NCBI GenBank assembly: GCA_900555615.1
Contig: USMB01000011.1
Location: 1 to 41,169, forward strand
Source: an uncultured Clostridium sp.
GTDB taxonomy: Bacteria > Bacillota > Clostridia > TANB77 > CAG-508
DNA: 41,169 bases
Direction: 5' to 3'
Shown: positions 32,389 through 40,937 of the stretch, in pieces
How the letters are laid out: each line of letters starts with the position of its first letter
Numbering within the stretch: position 1 is the stretch's first letter
Position numbers and translations under genes: made by a program
Notes under the pieces: model-generated
What the model saw: only the letters and a program-made list of their open reading frames with translations
Database searches by the model: none
Told to the model about the DNA's origin: nothing

Positions 32389-33303
32389 TTGAACTATTTT
32401 CCAAACGGTGATGAAGAAATAAATTTGATTAAGTTTATATCTAAGTATCAATATCTGAATGTGAATGATTCTAAATATTTTTTTAGTAGTAAGAAATATT
32501 ATAAACAAAGAATTAGTAATTTGGTTAATAAAAAGATGTTAAGAAGAATCAAATTAAACTTAGTTTTAGATGAATTAGGTATTGAATATTCGAAAATGTT
32601 TCAATTTGAATATAATAAACTTAATAGAGATAAAAAGTATCTATCAAGGTTGTTATATTTAAGCAATTTAGGAGCATTTTATAATAATTGTAATACAGTA
32701 AAATTCATACCATCATTTGACATGAAAGATAAAGCACAATTTACTATTACTGCAAGACGATTCGTTGGAATACTAGATATTAGTGGAATTGAATATTTAA
32801 CATATTATATATCAGAAGAACACAACGAAAAATATTTGAAATCAGTTATATATGATATTCAAAAAGAAAGAAATTATAAGAATATAATTATTCTTGTAAA
32901 TGATAAAAATAGAATAAAAATAAATGATTTTACATTTGGTGCAAATCAAGTATTAATATTAGAAGATACAGAAGAAAATAGAGAAGAATTAAAGTATCTA
33001 AACAGTATTGATTGGTATAATGTTGTGAAAAAAATCTATAAAAACGATAAAATATATTTATCTGACTATAACTTTTGCGAATATACCAATTACAAGAATA
33101 AATATATCTCAACATTTTACTTTTTAGATACTGAAAAAATAAATAGAATTAAATATTTTCTAAGAGAAAACAAAAATAAAAATGCAGATATTATTTGTAG
33201 TGCTAAGCTTAAAGCTGAATTAATAAAAGAACTTCCCAACTGTAATTATATTGTTATAGACTTGGAAGAATATATTGATAAAGAAATATTTGTGTATGAT
33301 TAA
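32389..33303 (+). CDS. Replication-relaxation-like winged-helix protein
   Basis: Members of the replication-relaxation group help relaxosomes or initiators of Gram-positive elements. The 304-residue protein starts with a winged helix (INLIKFISKYQYLNVNDSKY and ISNLVNKKMLRRIKL) followed by a mixed alpha/beta part without recognisable catalytic motifs. Start TTG 32389 follows TTGGAGGTGATAT. Its end overlaps the coupling-protein gene by 8 bases, so they work together in DNA processing. The family call is moderate. Confidence 0.7.
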   Translation: MNYFPNGDEEINLIKFISKYQYLNVNDSKYFFSSKKYYKQRISNLVNKKMLRRIKLNLVLDELGIEYSKMFQFEYNKLNRDKKYLSRLLYLSNLGAFYNNCNTVKFIPSFDMKDKAQFTITARRFVGILDISGIEYLTYYISEEHNEKYLKSVIYDIQKERNYKNIIILVNDKNRIKINDFTFGANQVLILEDTEENREELKYLNSIDWYNVVKKIYKNDKIYLSDYNFCEYTNYKNKYISTFYFLDTEKINRIKYFLRENKNKNADIICSAKLKAELIKELPNCNYIVIDLEEYIDKEIFVYD

Positions 33304-35047
33304 AAAAGTATGTTTTTACATATTTTTATTTTTTTGTTTACTCTTAAATATTGTGATAGATATTAATATAAAAAATTATTTTTATATCTTAAATATATGC
33401 TTTGGAAAAAATATTATTATAACTTCCAAACTATATGCTTTTATTTGTGCCACAATTGCCATAATTTCAATTTTTATTATCATAGACATATTACTTGTCT
33501 TTTTTAAAAATGAAGTTCAAAATAAGGGCATTAAATTTAAAACAGAAGATGGAACTCATGGCACTGCAAATTGGATGAATGAAAATGAAATGAAAAATAT
33601 ACTAGGAGCAAATGAAACTCCTGGTATTATCTTAGGCAAATATAATGATGATATTATAAAACTACCATTTGACAGTTATTTTAATAAAAACATAAGTGTA
33701 TTTGGTAGTAGTGGCAGTATGAAAACAACATCATTTTTGCTTACAAATTTGTTGGAATTATCTAAATATAAAAAATCAATAGTAGTAACAGATCCAAAAT
33801 CAGAAATTTATAGAATTACATCAAGTTATTTTAAAAATATTGGTTATACTGTTAAAGTGTTCAATTTAAAGGATATGAGACACTCTGACAGGTGGAACCC
33901 ACTTGGCGAAAATGAAACAATTACAGATGTTCAAACTTCAAGTGATGTTATTATAAGTAATACACAAAGACATGACAAAGGTGGAGATGAATTTTGGCCT
34001 CGTGCTGAAGAAAATCTATTAAAAGCATTTGAATTTTATTTTTTAGAAGCATTGATTGATAAAAATAATTTAACAAATGTATATAAAAAAGTGGCAAGTG
34101 GAGATATAAACGAAATAGATAATATTTTCAAAGGTCTTTCTCCAGAAAGTCCAGCAAGAATGAGTTATAATATTTTTGCAAGTGGTAGTGATACTATAAA
34201 AGCAAGTGTTCTAACAGGTTTAGGAACTAGATTACAGGCATTTCAAAATGAAGATTTACAAAGGCTAACTTCTGAAACAGATATTGATTTGACTTTACCT
34301 GCAAAGCAACCTTGTATTTATTATGTTGTAACAAGTGATGTAGATTCAAGTAATGACTTTTTAGCATCACTTTTTTTTACTTTTCTTTTCATAAAATTAG
34401 TACGCTATGCAGACTCAAAAACTGATGGAAAATGTGATATAGATGTTTTCTGTTTTTTAGATGAGTTTTGCAATATCGGAGCTATTCCGGATTTCAACAA
34501 AAAAATCAGTACAGTGCGTAGTCGACAAATAGCATTAATTCCTATATGTCAAAATATAGCTCAAATTAGAAGTCGCTATCCAAATGATATATGGCAAGAG
34601 ATAATAGGAAATTGTGATACAAGACTTGGTCTAGGAACAACTGATACTTTAACAGCTCAATATTTCTGTGATTCCATAGGAGTATCAACTGTAGAAACAG
34701 AAAGCGTGAAAAAATCAAATTCTATTGAAGGAGATATTGGCGAGTATGGACAAAAGAATGTATCTACTTTGAAAAGAAATTTATTAAATATAGATGAAAT
34801 AATGAGATTACCTGCTAATAAATTGCTTGTTATATTAAGAGGAAATAAACCATTATTGTTAGATAAGATGTTTTATAAAACACATCCTTTGGCCAAAAAA
34901 TTAAAAGATAGCTCTATTTATGATTATAATCCAGCATGGACTAAAAACAATCCAGTTGTAAATGCTAAGAACACTGAAAATACTGAAAAAAAGGAAATAA
35001 CAAAAGACAATAAAAAGAAAGCAAAACTAAGTTTTGATACTTTCTAA
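33296..35047 (+). CDS. virD4: VirD4/TraG-type coupling protein
   Basis: Coupling proteins are membrane ATPases that bring the relaxosome to the secretion channel. The 583-residue protein has two N-terminal transmembrane helices (residues 3-22 and about 42-66), then HGTANWMNENEM, Walker A FGSSGSMKTTSF, DPKSEIYR, Walker B VFCFLDEFCNIG, and the C-terminal IGNCDTRLGLGTTD and PLLLDKMFY segments, in family order. ATG 33296 is used; an in-frame TTG at 33275 lies inside the preceding gene without a ribosome site. A charged tail ends in KKAKLSFDTF. No relaxase follows in the window, which is unusual. Confidence 0.92.
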   Translation: MIKKVCFYIFLFFCLLLNIVIDINIKNYFYILNICFGKNIIITSKLYAFICATIAIISIFIIIDILLVFFKNEVQNKGIKFKTEDGTHGTANWMNENEMKNILGANETPGIILGKYNDDIIKLPFDSYFNKNISVFGSSGSMKTTSFLLTNLLELSKYKKSIVVTDPKSEIYRITSSYFKNIGYTVKVFNLKDMRHSDRWNPLGENETITDVQTSSDVIISNTQRHDKGGDEFWPRAEENLLKAFEFYFLEALIDKNNLTNVYKKVASGDINEIDNIFKGLSPESPARMSYNIFASGSDTIKASVLTGLGTRLQAFQNEDLQRLTSETDIDLTLPAKQPCIYYVVTSDVDSSNDFLASLFFTFLFIKLVRYADSKTDGKCDIDVFCFLDEFCNIGAIPDFNKKISTVRSRQIALIPICQNIAQIRSRYPNDIWQEIIGNCDTRLGLGTTDTLTAQYFCDSIGVSTVETESVKKSNSIEGDIGEYGQKNVSTLKRNLLNIDEIMRLPANKLLVILRGNKPLLLDKMFYKTHPLAKKLKDSSIYDYNPAWTKNNPVVNAKNTENTEKKEITKDNKKKAKLSFDTF

Positions 35048-35064
35048 TGAAAAGGGGTGATACT

Positions 35065-35862
35065 TTGGAAGACTTATCAATAAAGGAACTTTTGAGAAGT
35101 AAAGAAGAAAAAAGAATATTAACAGGCAGAATCAGTGGTATTGAAGATGAATACTACAAATATAAAAATGAAAATATTCCATGTGCAATAGTTTGGTATA
35201 AAGAAATTAAAATACTAATACCCAGTACACATCTAGGAACAAAGACAATAAACAAATCTATGATAAGAGGAATGCTTGGAGCAGAAATTGATTTTATTGT
35301 AATGGAAATAGATACAACTTCTAATATAGCAATAGCAAGTAGAAAAGATGCTATGGAATTGAGGTCAAAAATAGAACTACCTAAATTAAAAGTAAATGAT
35401 ACCGTTAATGTTAGAATTTTAGCTGTTGGAGTAAAACATATTATAGTAGAACTATATGGAAAAGAGGTAATTATAAAAGCTGATAATCTTCAGCATACAT
35501 ATATTTTAAACTGTAAAAATTATTATATGCCAGGAGGATATCTAAAGGTTAGGATAAAAAACATAGATATCCCAAAAGACATATTTGAATTAAATGCCAA
35601 AGAACTTACAATAAATCCATTCAAATTTATTAGAAGGTTCATTACAGAGAATGGCGAATATACCGGAACAGTTGTGGCTTTTCCAAAAAATAAAAGTGGA
35701 ATTATTGTTCAACTTGATAATACAGGTATGACTTGCTTAACAAGGGTTCCTGCAAGATTTAATGATTATCCACATTATTTGGATAAAGTGTTAATAAAAA
35801 TAAGTGAAATTAGGGAAAATAAAAAGATGATTTATGGCTATTTGATGCGAATAATTCGATAG
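35065..35862 (+). CDS. S1/OB-fold RNA-binding protein of the ICE
   Basis: The protein appears to contain tandem S1-like OB folds (about residues 25-95, 100-165 and 185-260), for example ILTGRISGIEDEY, VNDTVNVRILAVGVKHIIVEL and NGEYTGTVVAFPKNKSGIIVQL. Such proteins are carried by Bacillota ICEs, where their role is unknown. AAGGGGTG lies just before TTG 35065, which I prefer (265 residues); ATG 35047, overlapping the previous stop, would put the ribosome site inside the gene. Confidence 0.72.
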   Translation: MEDLSIKELLRSKEEKRILTGRISGIEDEYYKYKNENIPCAIVWYKEIKILIPSTHLGTKTINKSMIRGMLGAEIDFIVMEIDTTSNIAIASRKDAMELRSKIELPKLKVNDTVNVRILAVGVKHIIVELYGKEVIIKADNLQHTYILNCKNYYMPGGYLKVRIKNIDIPKDIFELNAKELTINPFKFIRRFITENGEYTGTVVAFPKNKSGIIVQLDNTGMTCLTRVPARFNDYPHYLDKVLIKISEIRENKKMIYGYLMRIIR

Positions 35863-35953
35863 AACATTTTTTTGTATAAAATGTCTTTGTTCGCTTGATT
35901 TTGTTGATGAAATGTTATAAAATATTGGCAACCTTACGCAGTATGAAAGGCCA

Positions 35954-35969
35954 GCCCTTTCTGAAGGGC
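35954..35969 (+). promoter_or_regulatory. Hairpin in the leader of the 43-residue gene
   Basis: GCCCTT (35954-35959) pairs with AAGGGC (35964-35969) around TCTG, directly before the GGAAAGGAGG ribosome site. A weak promoter (TTGATT near 35896, TATAAA near 35917) lies upstream. Confidence 0.5.
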
Positions 35970-35987
35970 GGAAAGGAGGCTATTGTT

Positions 35988-36119
35988 TTGAATAACAGTG
36001 AATTAATTCTGCGTTTAGTTGAGCAGTTAGTAGCAGAAAAAGAAAAAAATTTCATCTTACAGCAGGCACAACAGCAACAACTAATGCAAGATGACAGCAA
36101 AGCTAAGACTAAAGAGTAG
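35988..36119 (+). CDS. 43-residue small protein, possible antisense target
   Basis: The ORF starts with TTG at 35988 behind AAAGGAGG and encodes a soluble, amphipathic protein (NNSELILRLVEQLVAEKEKN, then a Gln-rich run, then a charged tail). It is not hydrophobic, so it is unlike Fst or other membrane type I toxins. It is not recognised. The first 14 bases of the gene, TTGAATAACAGTGA, recur exactly at 36215-36228, inside an oppositely transcribed small RNA gene, so that RNA is perfectly complementary to the start codon region. It ends with its own terminator. Confidence 0.65.
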   Translation: MNNSELILRLVEQLVAEKEKNFILQQAQQQQLMQDDSKAKTKE

Positions 36120-36132
36120 CAATACATAGTCG

Positions 36133-36166
36133 ATAGAGTGGGATTCGCAGCCTGCTCTATTTTTTT
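36133..36166 (+). terminator. Terminator of the 43-residue gene
   Basis: ATAGAG (36133-36138) pairs with CTCTAT (36155-36160), followed by six or more T. Confidence 0.75.
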
Positions 36167-36172
36167 AGGCAT

Positions 36173-36251
36173 AAAAAAAGTATGTGCATTCGCAGGTACA
36201 CATACAACTATGTCTTGAATAACAGTGATATTCAAAGCTCATTTATTTTGT
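36173..36251 (-). ncRNA. Small RNA gene A (~79 nt)
   Basis: On the minus strand a near-perfect promoter is followed by a 5' hairpin TTGAATA/TATTCAA with loop TCACTGT, and a 3' hairpin GTATGTG/CACATAC (36180-36205) with loop TACCTGCGAATG and a run of seven T. This is a complete small RNA transcription unit. The 5' hairpin is the exact complement of the start region of the 43-residue gene. The 381-base gap 36120-36500 is filled by this unit, its sister at 36356-36470 and a terminator. Confidence 0.75.
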
Positions 36252-36257
36252 AACTTA

Positions 36258-36286
36258 ATAATAACACATATTTTGGAATTTGTCAA
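36258..36286 (-). promoter_or_regulatory. Promoter of small RNA A
   Basis: Minus strand TTGACA (36286-36281), 17-base spacer, TATTAT (36263-36258) with an extended TG. Confidence 0.8.
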
Positions 36287-36355
36287 ACAATTTTCAAAAA
36301 TCAATGTTACTACTATTAGTATATACAAAAATGCTTGAAAACTCAACAATTTTAT

Positions 36356-36435
36356 AAAAAAAAGTATGTGCATTCGTGGTACACATACGACTACATATTT
36401 GAATTGCTAACGATATTTCAAATACATTTTTTTGT
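36356..36435 (-). ncRNA. Small RNA gene B (~80 nt), tandem copy
   Basis: It has the same architecture as gene A: 5' hairpin TATTTGAA/TTCAAATA with a different loop, and the 3' terminator GTATGTG/CACATAC (36364-36388) with loop TACCACGAATG and eight T. Promoter and terminator are nearly identical to those of gene A, but the 5' hairpin sequence has changed while still pairing, so it may have another target. Confidence 0.72.
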
Positions 36436-36441
36436 AACTTA

Positions 36442-36470
36442 ATAATAACACATATTTTGAAATTTGTAAA
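36442..36470 (-). promoter_or_regulatory. Promoter of small RNA B
   Basis: Minus strand TTTACA (36470-36465), 17-base spacer, TATTAT (36447-36442). Confidence 0.72.
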
Positions 36471-36500
36471 ACATTTTTTAATTTAAAGGAGGAAATTTTT

Positions 36501-36989
36501 ATGGTAGATAAATTAAAAGTAATTAATTTTTTGCAAGACTTTGGGTGTGCTAGACTAGACCAATTACAGAAATTATATAATGCACCTGAAGATAATTTCA
36601 AAAACATTTTAACAGGGAATATGGTAAGTAGGAAAGGAGATGTATTTGTTCATAATACTAAAACTATTGATAATAATATGCTTGTAGCATTAGATGTATT
36701 ATGCAAATATAAGGTTAGATTAAAGCAATTCTACAAGGGTTATAAACCAGTTTATATAACCTTTCTAACAAAAGAAAATATACTATATCATATAATTGTA
36801 GCAGATGAAGGAAATGAAAAGGGAATTGTTAAACTCGTAAACGCCTATCCTCCTTCACTCCCTAAGGCTGACAGACTAATTTTAGCTTTTAAGGATAGGG
36901 GAGAGTTAGAAAATATTAAGTGTGAAATTCCCTATCTTTATTGTACTTATCCAAGTTTAGAAGTGATAAATGAGGATGCAGAGTATTGA
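36501..36989 (+). CDS. ICE protein with winged-helix-like start, DUF5697-like
   Basis: This 162-residue soluble protein begins with a short helical/winged-helix-like part (VINFLQDFGCARLDQLQKLY) followed by a mixed fold (KPVYITFLTKENILYHIIVADEG, SLPKADRLILAFKD). It resembles DUF5697 proteins that occur in Bacillota ICEs, but the assignment is tentative and the function unknown. ATG 36501 follows AAAGGAGGAAATTTTT. It lies next to the two small RNA genes, which are transcribed away from its start. Confidence 0.65.
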   Translation: MVDKLKVINFLQDFGCARLDQLQKLYNAPEDNFKNILTGNMVSRKGDVFVHNTKTIDNNMLVALDVLCKYKVRLKQFYKGYKPVYITFLTKENILYHIIVADEGNEKGIVKLVNAYPPSLPKADRLILAFKDRGELENIKCEIPYLYCTYPSLEVINEDAEY

Positions 36990-37008
36990 TTTTATTAGTT
37001 TTTAGCCC

Positions 37009-37126
37009 TTATATTACTAAATTAAAAATGATTCCTATTTTTAGCTTTTCATCATTATTAATGACATATCCTTGTAAAGAGGTTTCTATTTCCAATTCAA
37101 GCTGTTGCCATATTGGATACACATAA
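37009..37126 (-). pseudogene. C-terminal gene remnant
   Basis: A frame without a start reads YPIWQQLELEIETSLQGYV and ends NLVI before TAA. The protein-like composition and lack of start suggest a truncated gene cut off by the cargo insertion. Confidence 0.4.
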
Positions 37127-37154
37127 AAAAGGAAGAGCCTAGAATGACCCTTCC
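37124..37154 (-). terminator. Terminator of the secreted-protein gene
   Basis: GGAAG (37131-37135) pairs with CTTCC (37150-37154); the minus strand continues with six T. Confidence 0.65.
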
Positions 37155-37188
37155 CCCTCAGTGAAATTAAGCTTTGGGTTATAAAGTG

Positions 37189-37641
37189 TTATGGTTCCGT
37201 ATAAAAGGCACCATTAATATATGCTGGACCTACCATTTTTATAATGTATGAGCCTCCATCAGTATTCGTCACAACATCTGCCCAATGATCTCCTTCAGTA
37301 TTCCAAGTGGCAATGTGTCTTGTCACACCATTTTTTATTACATTGATACTAAGATTCAATGTAGGTTCGTACAACTGAGTCATAAAAAAATGGACTTTTA
37401 GATTACTACCCTTTGGTGGAGTTACTGTGATTTGCATTCCTCTAGTACCAACGTAATGAGGCAAATTATTAGTACTCCAAATATCCACATTACATGGCAT
37501 AATACCTGTTTCACCTGTAGCATCTGTTACATTTTCATTCCGAACAACCGAATTATCATTGTTTTCAGCTGCGAATGCAGTTGTAGATACACAAGTAAAA
37601 AGCATACAACAAGTTAAACAAATTGCTAAAATTTTCTTCAT
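37189..37641 (-). CDS. Small secreted protein, probable cargo
   Basis: The 150-residue protein has a clear signal peptide (MKKILAICLTCCMLFTCVST, cleavage probably after AFA, residue 24), a polar propeptide-like stretch, then a beta-rich domain around GTRGMQITVTPPKGSNLKVHF to YTEP. No family recognised. ATG 37641 follows AGGAGG and a strong promoter is present. It has an in-frame CGG (GTT CGG AAT, VVRNEN) where skipping C would reach a stop in four codons, so CGG must be decoded as an amino acid. Its composition is richer in GC than the ICE genes, which suggests a recent arrival. Confidence 0.75.
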   Translation of the reverse strand: MKKILAICLTCCMLFTCVSTTAFAAENNDNSVVRNENVTDATGETGIMPCNVDIWSTNNLPHYVGTRGMQITVTPPKGSNLKVHFFMTQLYEPTLNLSINVIKNGVTRHIATWNTEGDHWADVVTNTDGGSYIIKMVGPAYINGAFYTEP

Positions 37642-37723
37642 GTTAATATCCTCCTAGTTTTTGTTTTGCTAATGCTCAATTCCACTAAGTACTACTGTCT
37701 TGCATTTTAACAAGAACAGAATT

Positions 37724-37752
37724 ATTATAAAATACAGCTAAAAAAATGTCAA
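37724..37752 (-). promoter_or_regulatory. Promoter of the secreted-protein gene
   Basis: Minus strand TTGACA (37752-37747), 17-base spacer, TATAAT (37729-37724). The remaining sequence of 37642-37937 is AT-rich and I see nothing else in it. Confidence 0.85.
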
Positions 37753-37937
37753 TATTTTCAAGTAAAATTGTAAAATAATGTAAAACGTTCAAATGAATAT
37801 AATATATTATATAGCATAAAATCCAATAAATCAGTATATGTATAAAATATAGTGGTTTATTGAATTTATTGTATTCCAAGATATCTCTCCTGTTGCTTTA
37901 TTTCTAATATATAATATATATATTCTTTAAAAACTTT

Positions 37938-39479
37938 TCAATTAAAAGTAGATTTCACCTTTGATATAATTTCAGAAACACATTCATTTATTTTACTTTG
38001 ATTAATACATACAGAAGCAATTGGTATTAATATTACTATATATGGAATTATATACCTTGATTTTGCTTCCCATAATATATGAAATGCAAATCCACCAATA
38101 AAAATAGTAACTAGAAATATTATATCTAAAGAAAGATTTTTTCTGTTTTGTATAATATTTATTAGACAACATAAGCAAGTTACCATTAATAATACTTTTT
38201 GGTAAAATGTTAATGGAACTGTAAAATTTTCTAAAGGATCATTTTCCTGTGTCAAGTTACTTCTTACTGCTGAATATGTATTTTCAGTCCACATTGATGC
38301 TATTTTCATAGTATAAAAATCAAAGGTGTATCCTATATTTTGTGAAAAATATACAAGTCTCTCTTTAATTCTATCTACATATTCTTTTTTGGCTTTTTCT
38401 GGATTCTTTTGTGCTGGTTCAGCTATACTTTCACTATACCATCCATTTCCCCTTGGTGATTCTTCCATTGCCATTAAAATATAACTTATAGTAGGATATC
38501 CTTTATCTTTAGGCATATTATATTTGTCTAACCAATAATTTTTAACTAATGTTGAAGGAATAATGGATATGATAATATATAATATAATTACTATTATATT
38601 AATTATATTATTTTTATAATTTTTTTCGGTAAAATGCTCGAATATATTTAACAACAAATAAATTACAGTTGCTATTATAAATATTAAACTATTCATTCTC
38701 ATCATATATGCTATCATTGTAAGTAATGAAGAACAAATTGGATAAATAATTTTTTGTGTTTCTGTATATTTCATCATAAAATAAACAGAGAATAAACACA
38801 AAGCTAAACTTGGTATATCGCCATATATAAAAGTTGATAACATTGGCAATGATATAAATGTCAATATTAATGTAAAGAATAATATTTTATTTGTTTTATA
38901 TTTTTTATCTAATTGCTTTACTATTTTATATAATGCAATAACAATAAAAATATTTCCAATAACATTTAAAACTCTAAGTATTTCAAGCGTGTCAAAATGT
39001 ATTATATTAAAGAAAACATTATATACAAACGCTAATGGAATTTGTTGATGATATAATTGCATATATTCACTTAGTGGGATTCCAGCATATGTCATATTTG
39101 GCAAAAATTCTTCTAAATTACCTCTATAAAAAGTTTGGGCCAAATTACAAATATGAATTTGATCTCCTACTACTGGTGGTCTTACTACAATTATCCATAT
39201 TATATTAAATATTATATAGGTAATTAATGATGTAATTAATAAATACTTTTTAAACTTCTTTTTATACTGAAAATCTGAATCTTTATATATTTTCTCATTA
39301 ATTTTTTTAGTAAATCCATATATTAATCCTCCCACCAATACAAGTCCTATAATATATATAAAACTATTTGTATTAATAGTAATATGTTCCGAAACATCTA
39401 GATTTGCCGTTAAAAATAAATTCAAACAAAAAACTATTGTTAAAAACAATATTCCTACCAAATATACTATCTTTTTCAT
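37938..39479 (-). CDS. GT-C type membrane glycosyltransferase
   Basis: This 513-residue protein has about ten to twelve hydrophobic helices. After the first helices comes RPPVVGDQIHICNLAQTFY, an extracellular loop with an Asp, and QLYHQQIPLAFVYNVFF, which is the layout of GT39/PMT- or ArnT-like enzymes that take sugars from polyprenyl carriers. Acceptor and sugar are unknown. ATG 39479 follows AAGGAGATG. It may glycosylate surface proteins of the host or ICE. It lies with the secreted-protein gene in what looks like a cargo block. Confidence 0.75.
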   Translation of the reverse strand: MKKIVYLVGILFLTIVFCLNLFLTANLDVSEHITINTNSFIYIIGLVLVGGLIYGFTKKINEKIYKDSDFQYKKKFKKYLLITSLITYIIFNIIWIIVVRPPVVGDQIHICNLAQTFYRGNLEEFLPNMTYAGIPLSEYMQLYHQQIPLAFVYNVFFNIIHFDTLEILRVLNVIGNIFIVIALYKIVKQLDKKYKTNKILFFTLILTFISLPMLSTFIYGDIPSLALCLFSVYFMMKYTETQKIIYPICSSLLTMIAYMMRMNSLIFIIATVIYLLLNIFEHFTEKNYKNNIINIIVIILYIIISIIPSTLVKNYWLDKYNMPKDKGYPTISYILMAMEESPRGNGWYSESIAEPAQKNPEKAKKEYVDRIKERLVYFSQNIGYTFDFYTMKIASMWTENTYSAVRSNLTQENDPLENFTVPLTFYQKVLLMVTCLCCLINIIQNRKNLSLDIIFLVTIFIGGFAFHILWEAKSRYIIPYIVILIPIASVCINQSKINECVSEIISKVKSTFN

Positions 39480-39621
39480 TGTGCATACATCTCCTTATAT
39501 TTTTTATTATCATAGCATAAAATATAAAAAAATCAAACAGATTTTGACATTTTTTAATAAATTCTGTTAATATTACTTCATAATTTCTATCAAAGTATAA
39601 TAAAATAGAAAATATATTTAT

Positions 39622-39660
39622 AAAAAAAATACCTACCCTATTTTAAAATAGAGTAGGTAT
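39622..39660 (-). terminator. Terminator of the primase-like operon
   Basis: A 16-bp arm (39629-39644) pairs with 39645-39660 with one mismatch, and the minus strand ends in eight T. It lies 13 bases past the stop of the primase-like gene. Confidence 0.85.
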
Positions 39661-39672
39661 AAAAAATTATAT

Positions 39673-40747
39673 TTATGCTGCATTTTTCAATTCGTATGCA
39701 ACATTAAAATCTTCATCAAAAAAATCTTTATAATTGTTAATATATTTGATATCTAAATTATAGTCCAATGGTATCAAATCCCTAAATATACGATTTATGA
39801 TATAATCTAAATTTGTATTTGCCTGTGGTAATCTAAGTACAAATATAATATTTTTAATATTTGTATTTTCAATTTCCTTCAAAATCATATATGAATTAGA
39901 TATATTTTGAAATGCAATCATAGGTTGATTTATAGTTTCTTTTATTAAATTGCCTAATAGGAAATTATCAGTTAATATAACATCTGTAGAGTCTTGTGTT
40001 ATATTGTTTCTCATAATCCAGCTTTTTGCATTTGTTCCATTTATTTTATTATTGCTAGAGAACCATATATCTGAATTATTATTAAATGGCTTATCTAAAT
40101 GAACTGATAATCCCTGTATATATCCATTTGAATCATATACGGGCACATAAAATCCATCCATTCTACTAAAACACCATTTAAAATCTTCTTCCTGATAAAA
40201 TCCAGGAATTCCGCAAAGGTTATATTTTTTTGATAATGCGTTTCCAATTAATCTTCTTTTAATATAATTTTTGGGCACAGTCCTATATAATTGATTATCT
40301 ATTGAACTGTCTAAACAGCCTAAATTTTGTAGATATTTTCTATGTTTAGGTTCTAATCTTAACATATCTAAAAATTCTCTATAAACTGCATCTCTGATTT
40401 CGATATCTGCTAATAAGTTAATTGGACTTATTTCAATAGGTGATTTATTTTGTGAAAAACATTCTCTTTCTAATAATTCTTTGTATGCTTTTTTGTTATC
40501 TATTCCTTTTATTTTAGCATACAATCCTACTGAATAACCTCCAGTACCACATCTACAACAACAATATTTATTTGTTTGTGAATTTAAAATCATTGTTGAT
40601 ATTTTACTATTCTTGTTATAACCGGCAAAAAGGGCATATAACTTTATGCTCATAGCCATTTTCTTCAACTATTTCTAAACATAGATGATATGCTACATTT
40701 AGAATATTTATGTGTTTTTGTACTTCCTGAAAATCCAATTTTTCCAT
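39673..40747 (-). CDS. CHC2 zinc-finger primase-like protein, split by a +1 shift at CGG
   Basis: CHC2 zinc-finger proteins start DNA primases and related plasmid replication factors. From ATG 40747 the zero frame reads MEKLDFQEVQKHI, then EENGYEHKVICPFC, then CGG and a stop two codons later. Skipping one base gives CPFCGYNKNSKISTMI, then KYCCCRCGTGGYSVG, which completes the four-cysteine zinc finger. The rest (357 residues in all) is a TOPRIM-like region of weak similarity (GFYVPVYDSNGYIQGLSVHL). The split falls inside the zinc finger, so neither half could work alone. It is the last gene of a leftward operon. Confidence 0.83.
40622..40624 (-). other. +1 recoding site 10 (primase CHC2 finger)
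   Basis: Minus strand TTT TGC CGG TTA TAA; skipping C gives TGC GGT TAT AAC, i.e. CPFCGYN, where the Gly after the second Cys of the CPFC pair is the family consensus. Confidence 0.85.
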
Positions 40748-40768
40748 ATTTTTTTATCCTTTCTTTGT

Positions 40769-40936
40769 TTATTTTTTATTCCATGAATACATAACATCAT
40801 TATTGCATTTGACAACAAAATCTTTTCTGTTTATAAATTTCTTATTGTATTTTTTTAATATTTCTACAAGGCTTACCAAGTCCTCCAAATATGGAGCCGT
40901 TAGTATTATTTTTCCTTTTTTGTATAAACAAAACAT
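40769..40936 (-). CDS. Small unknown ICE protein
   Basis: A 55-residue basic protein (FCLYKKGKIILTAPYLEDLV, ending MYSWNKK). ATG 40936 follows GGAAGGTGC. Its start is next to the stop of the preceding gene and its stop is 21 bases before the primase-like gene, so all three form an operon. Function unknown. Confidence 0.7.
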   Translation of the reverse strand: MFCLYKKGKIILTAPYLEDLVSLVEILKKYNKKFINRKDFVVKCNNDVMYSWNKK

Positions 40937-40937
40937 T

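Noticed and set aside
36173..36480. CRISPR array or ToxI-like type III antitoxin repeats
   Set aside because: Only two long copies with their own promoters and terminators; no short regular repeat-spacer pattern and no toxin in the right orientation.
37642..37937. Small leftward frame at 37685-37879
   Set aside because: AT-rich with no ribosome site, and it overlaps the clear promoter of the secreted-protein gene.
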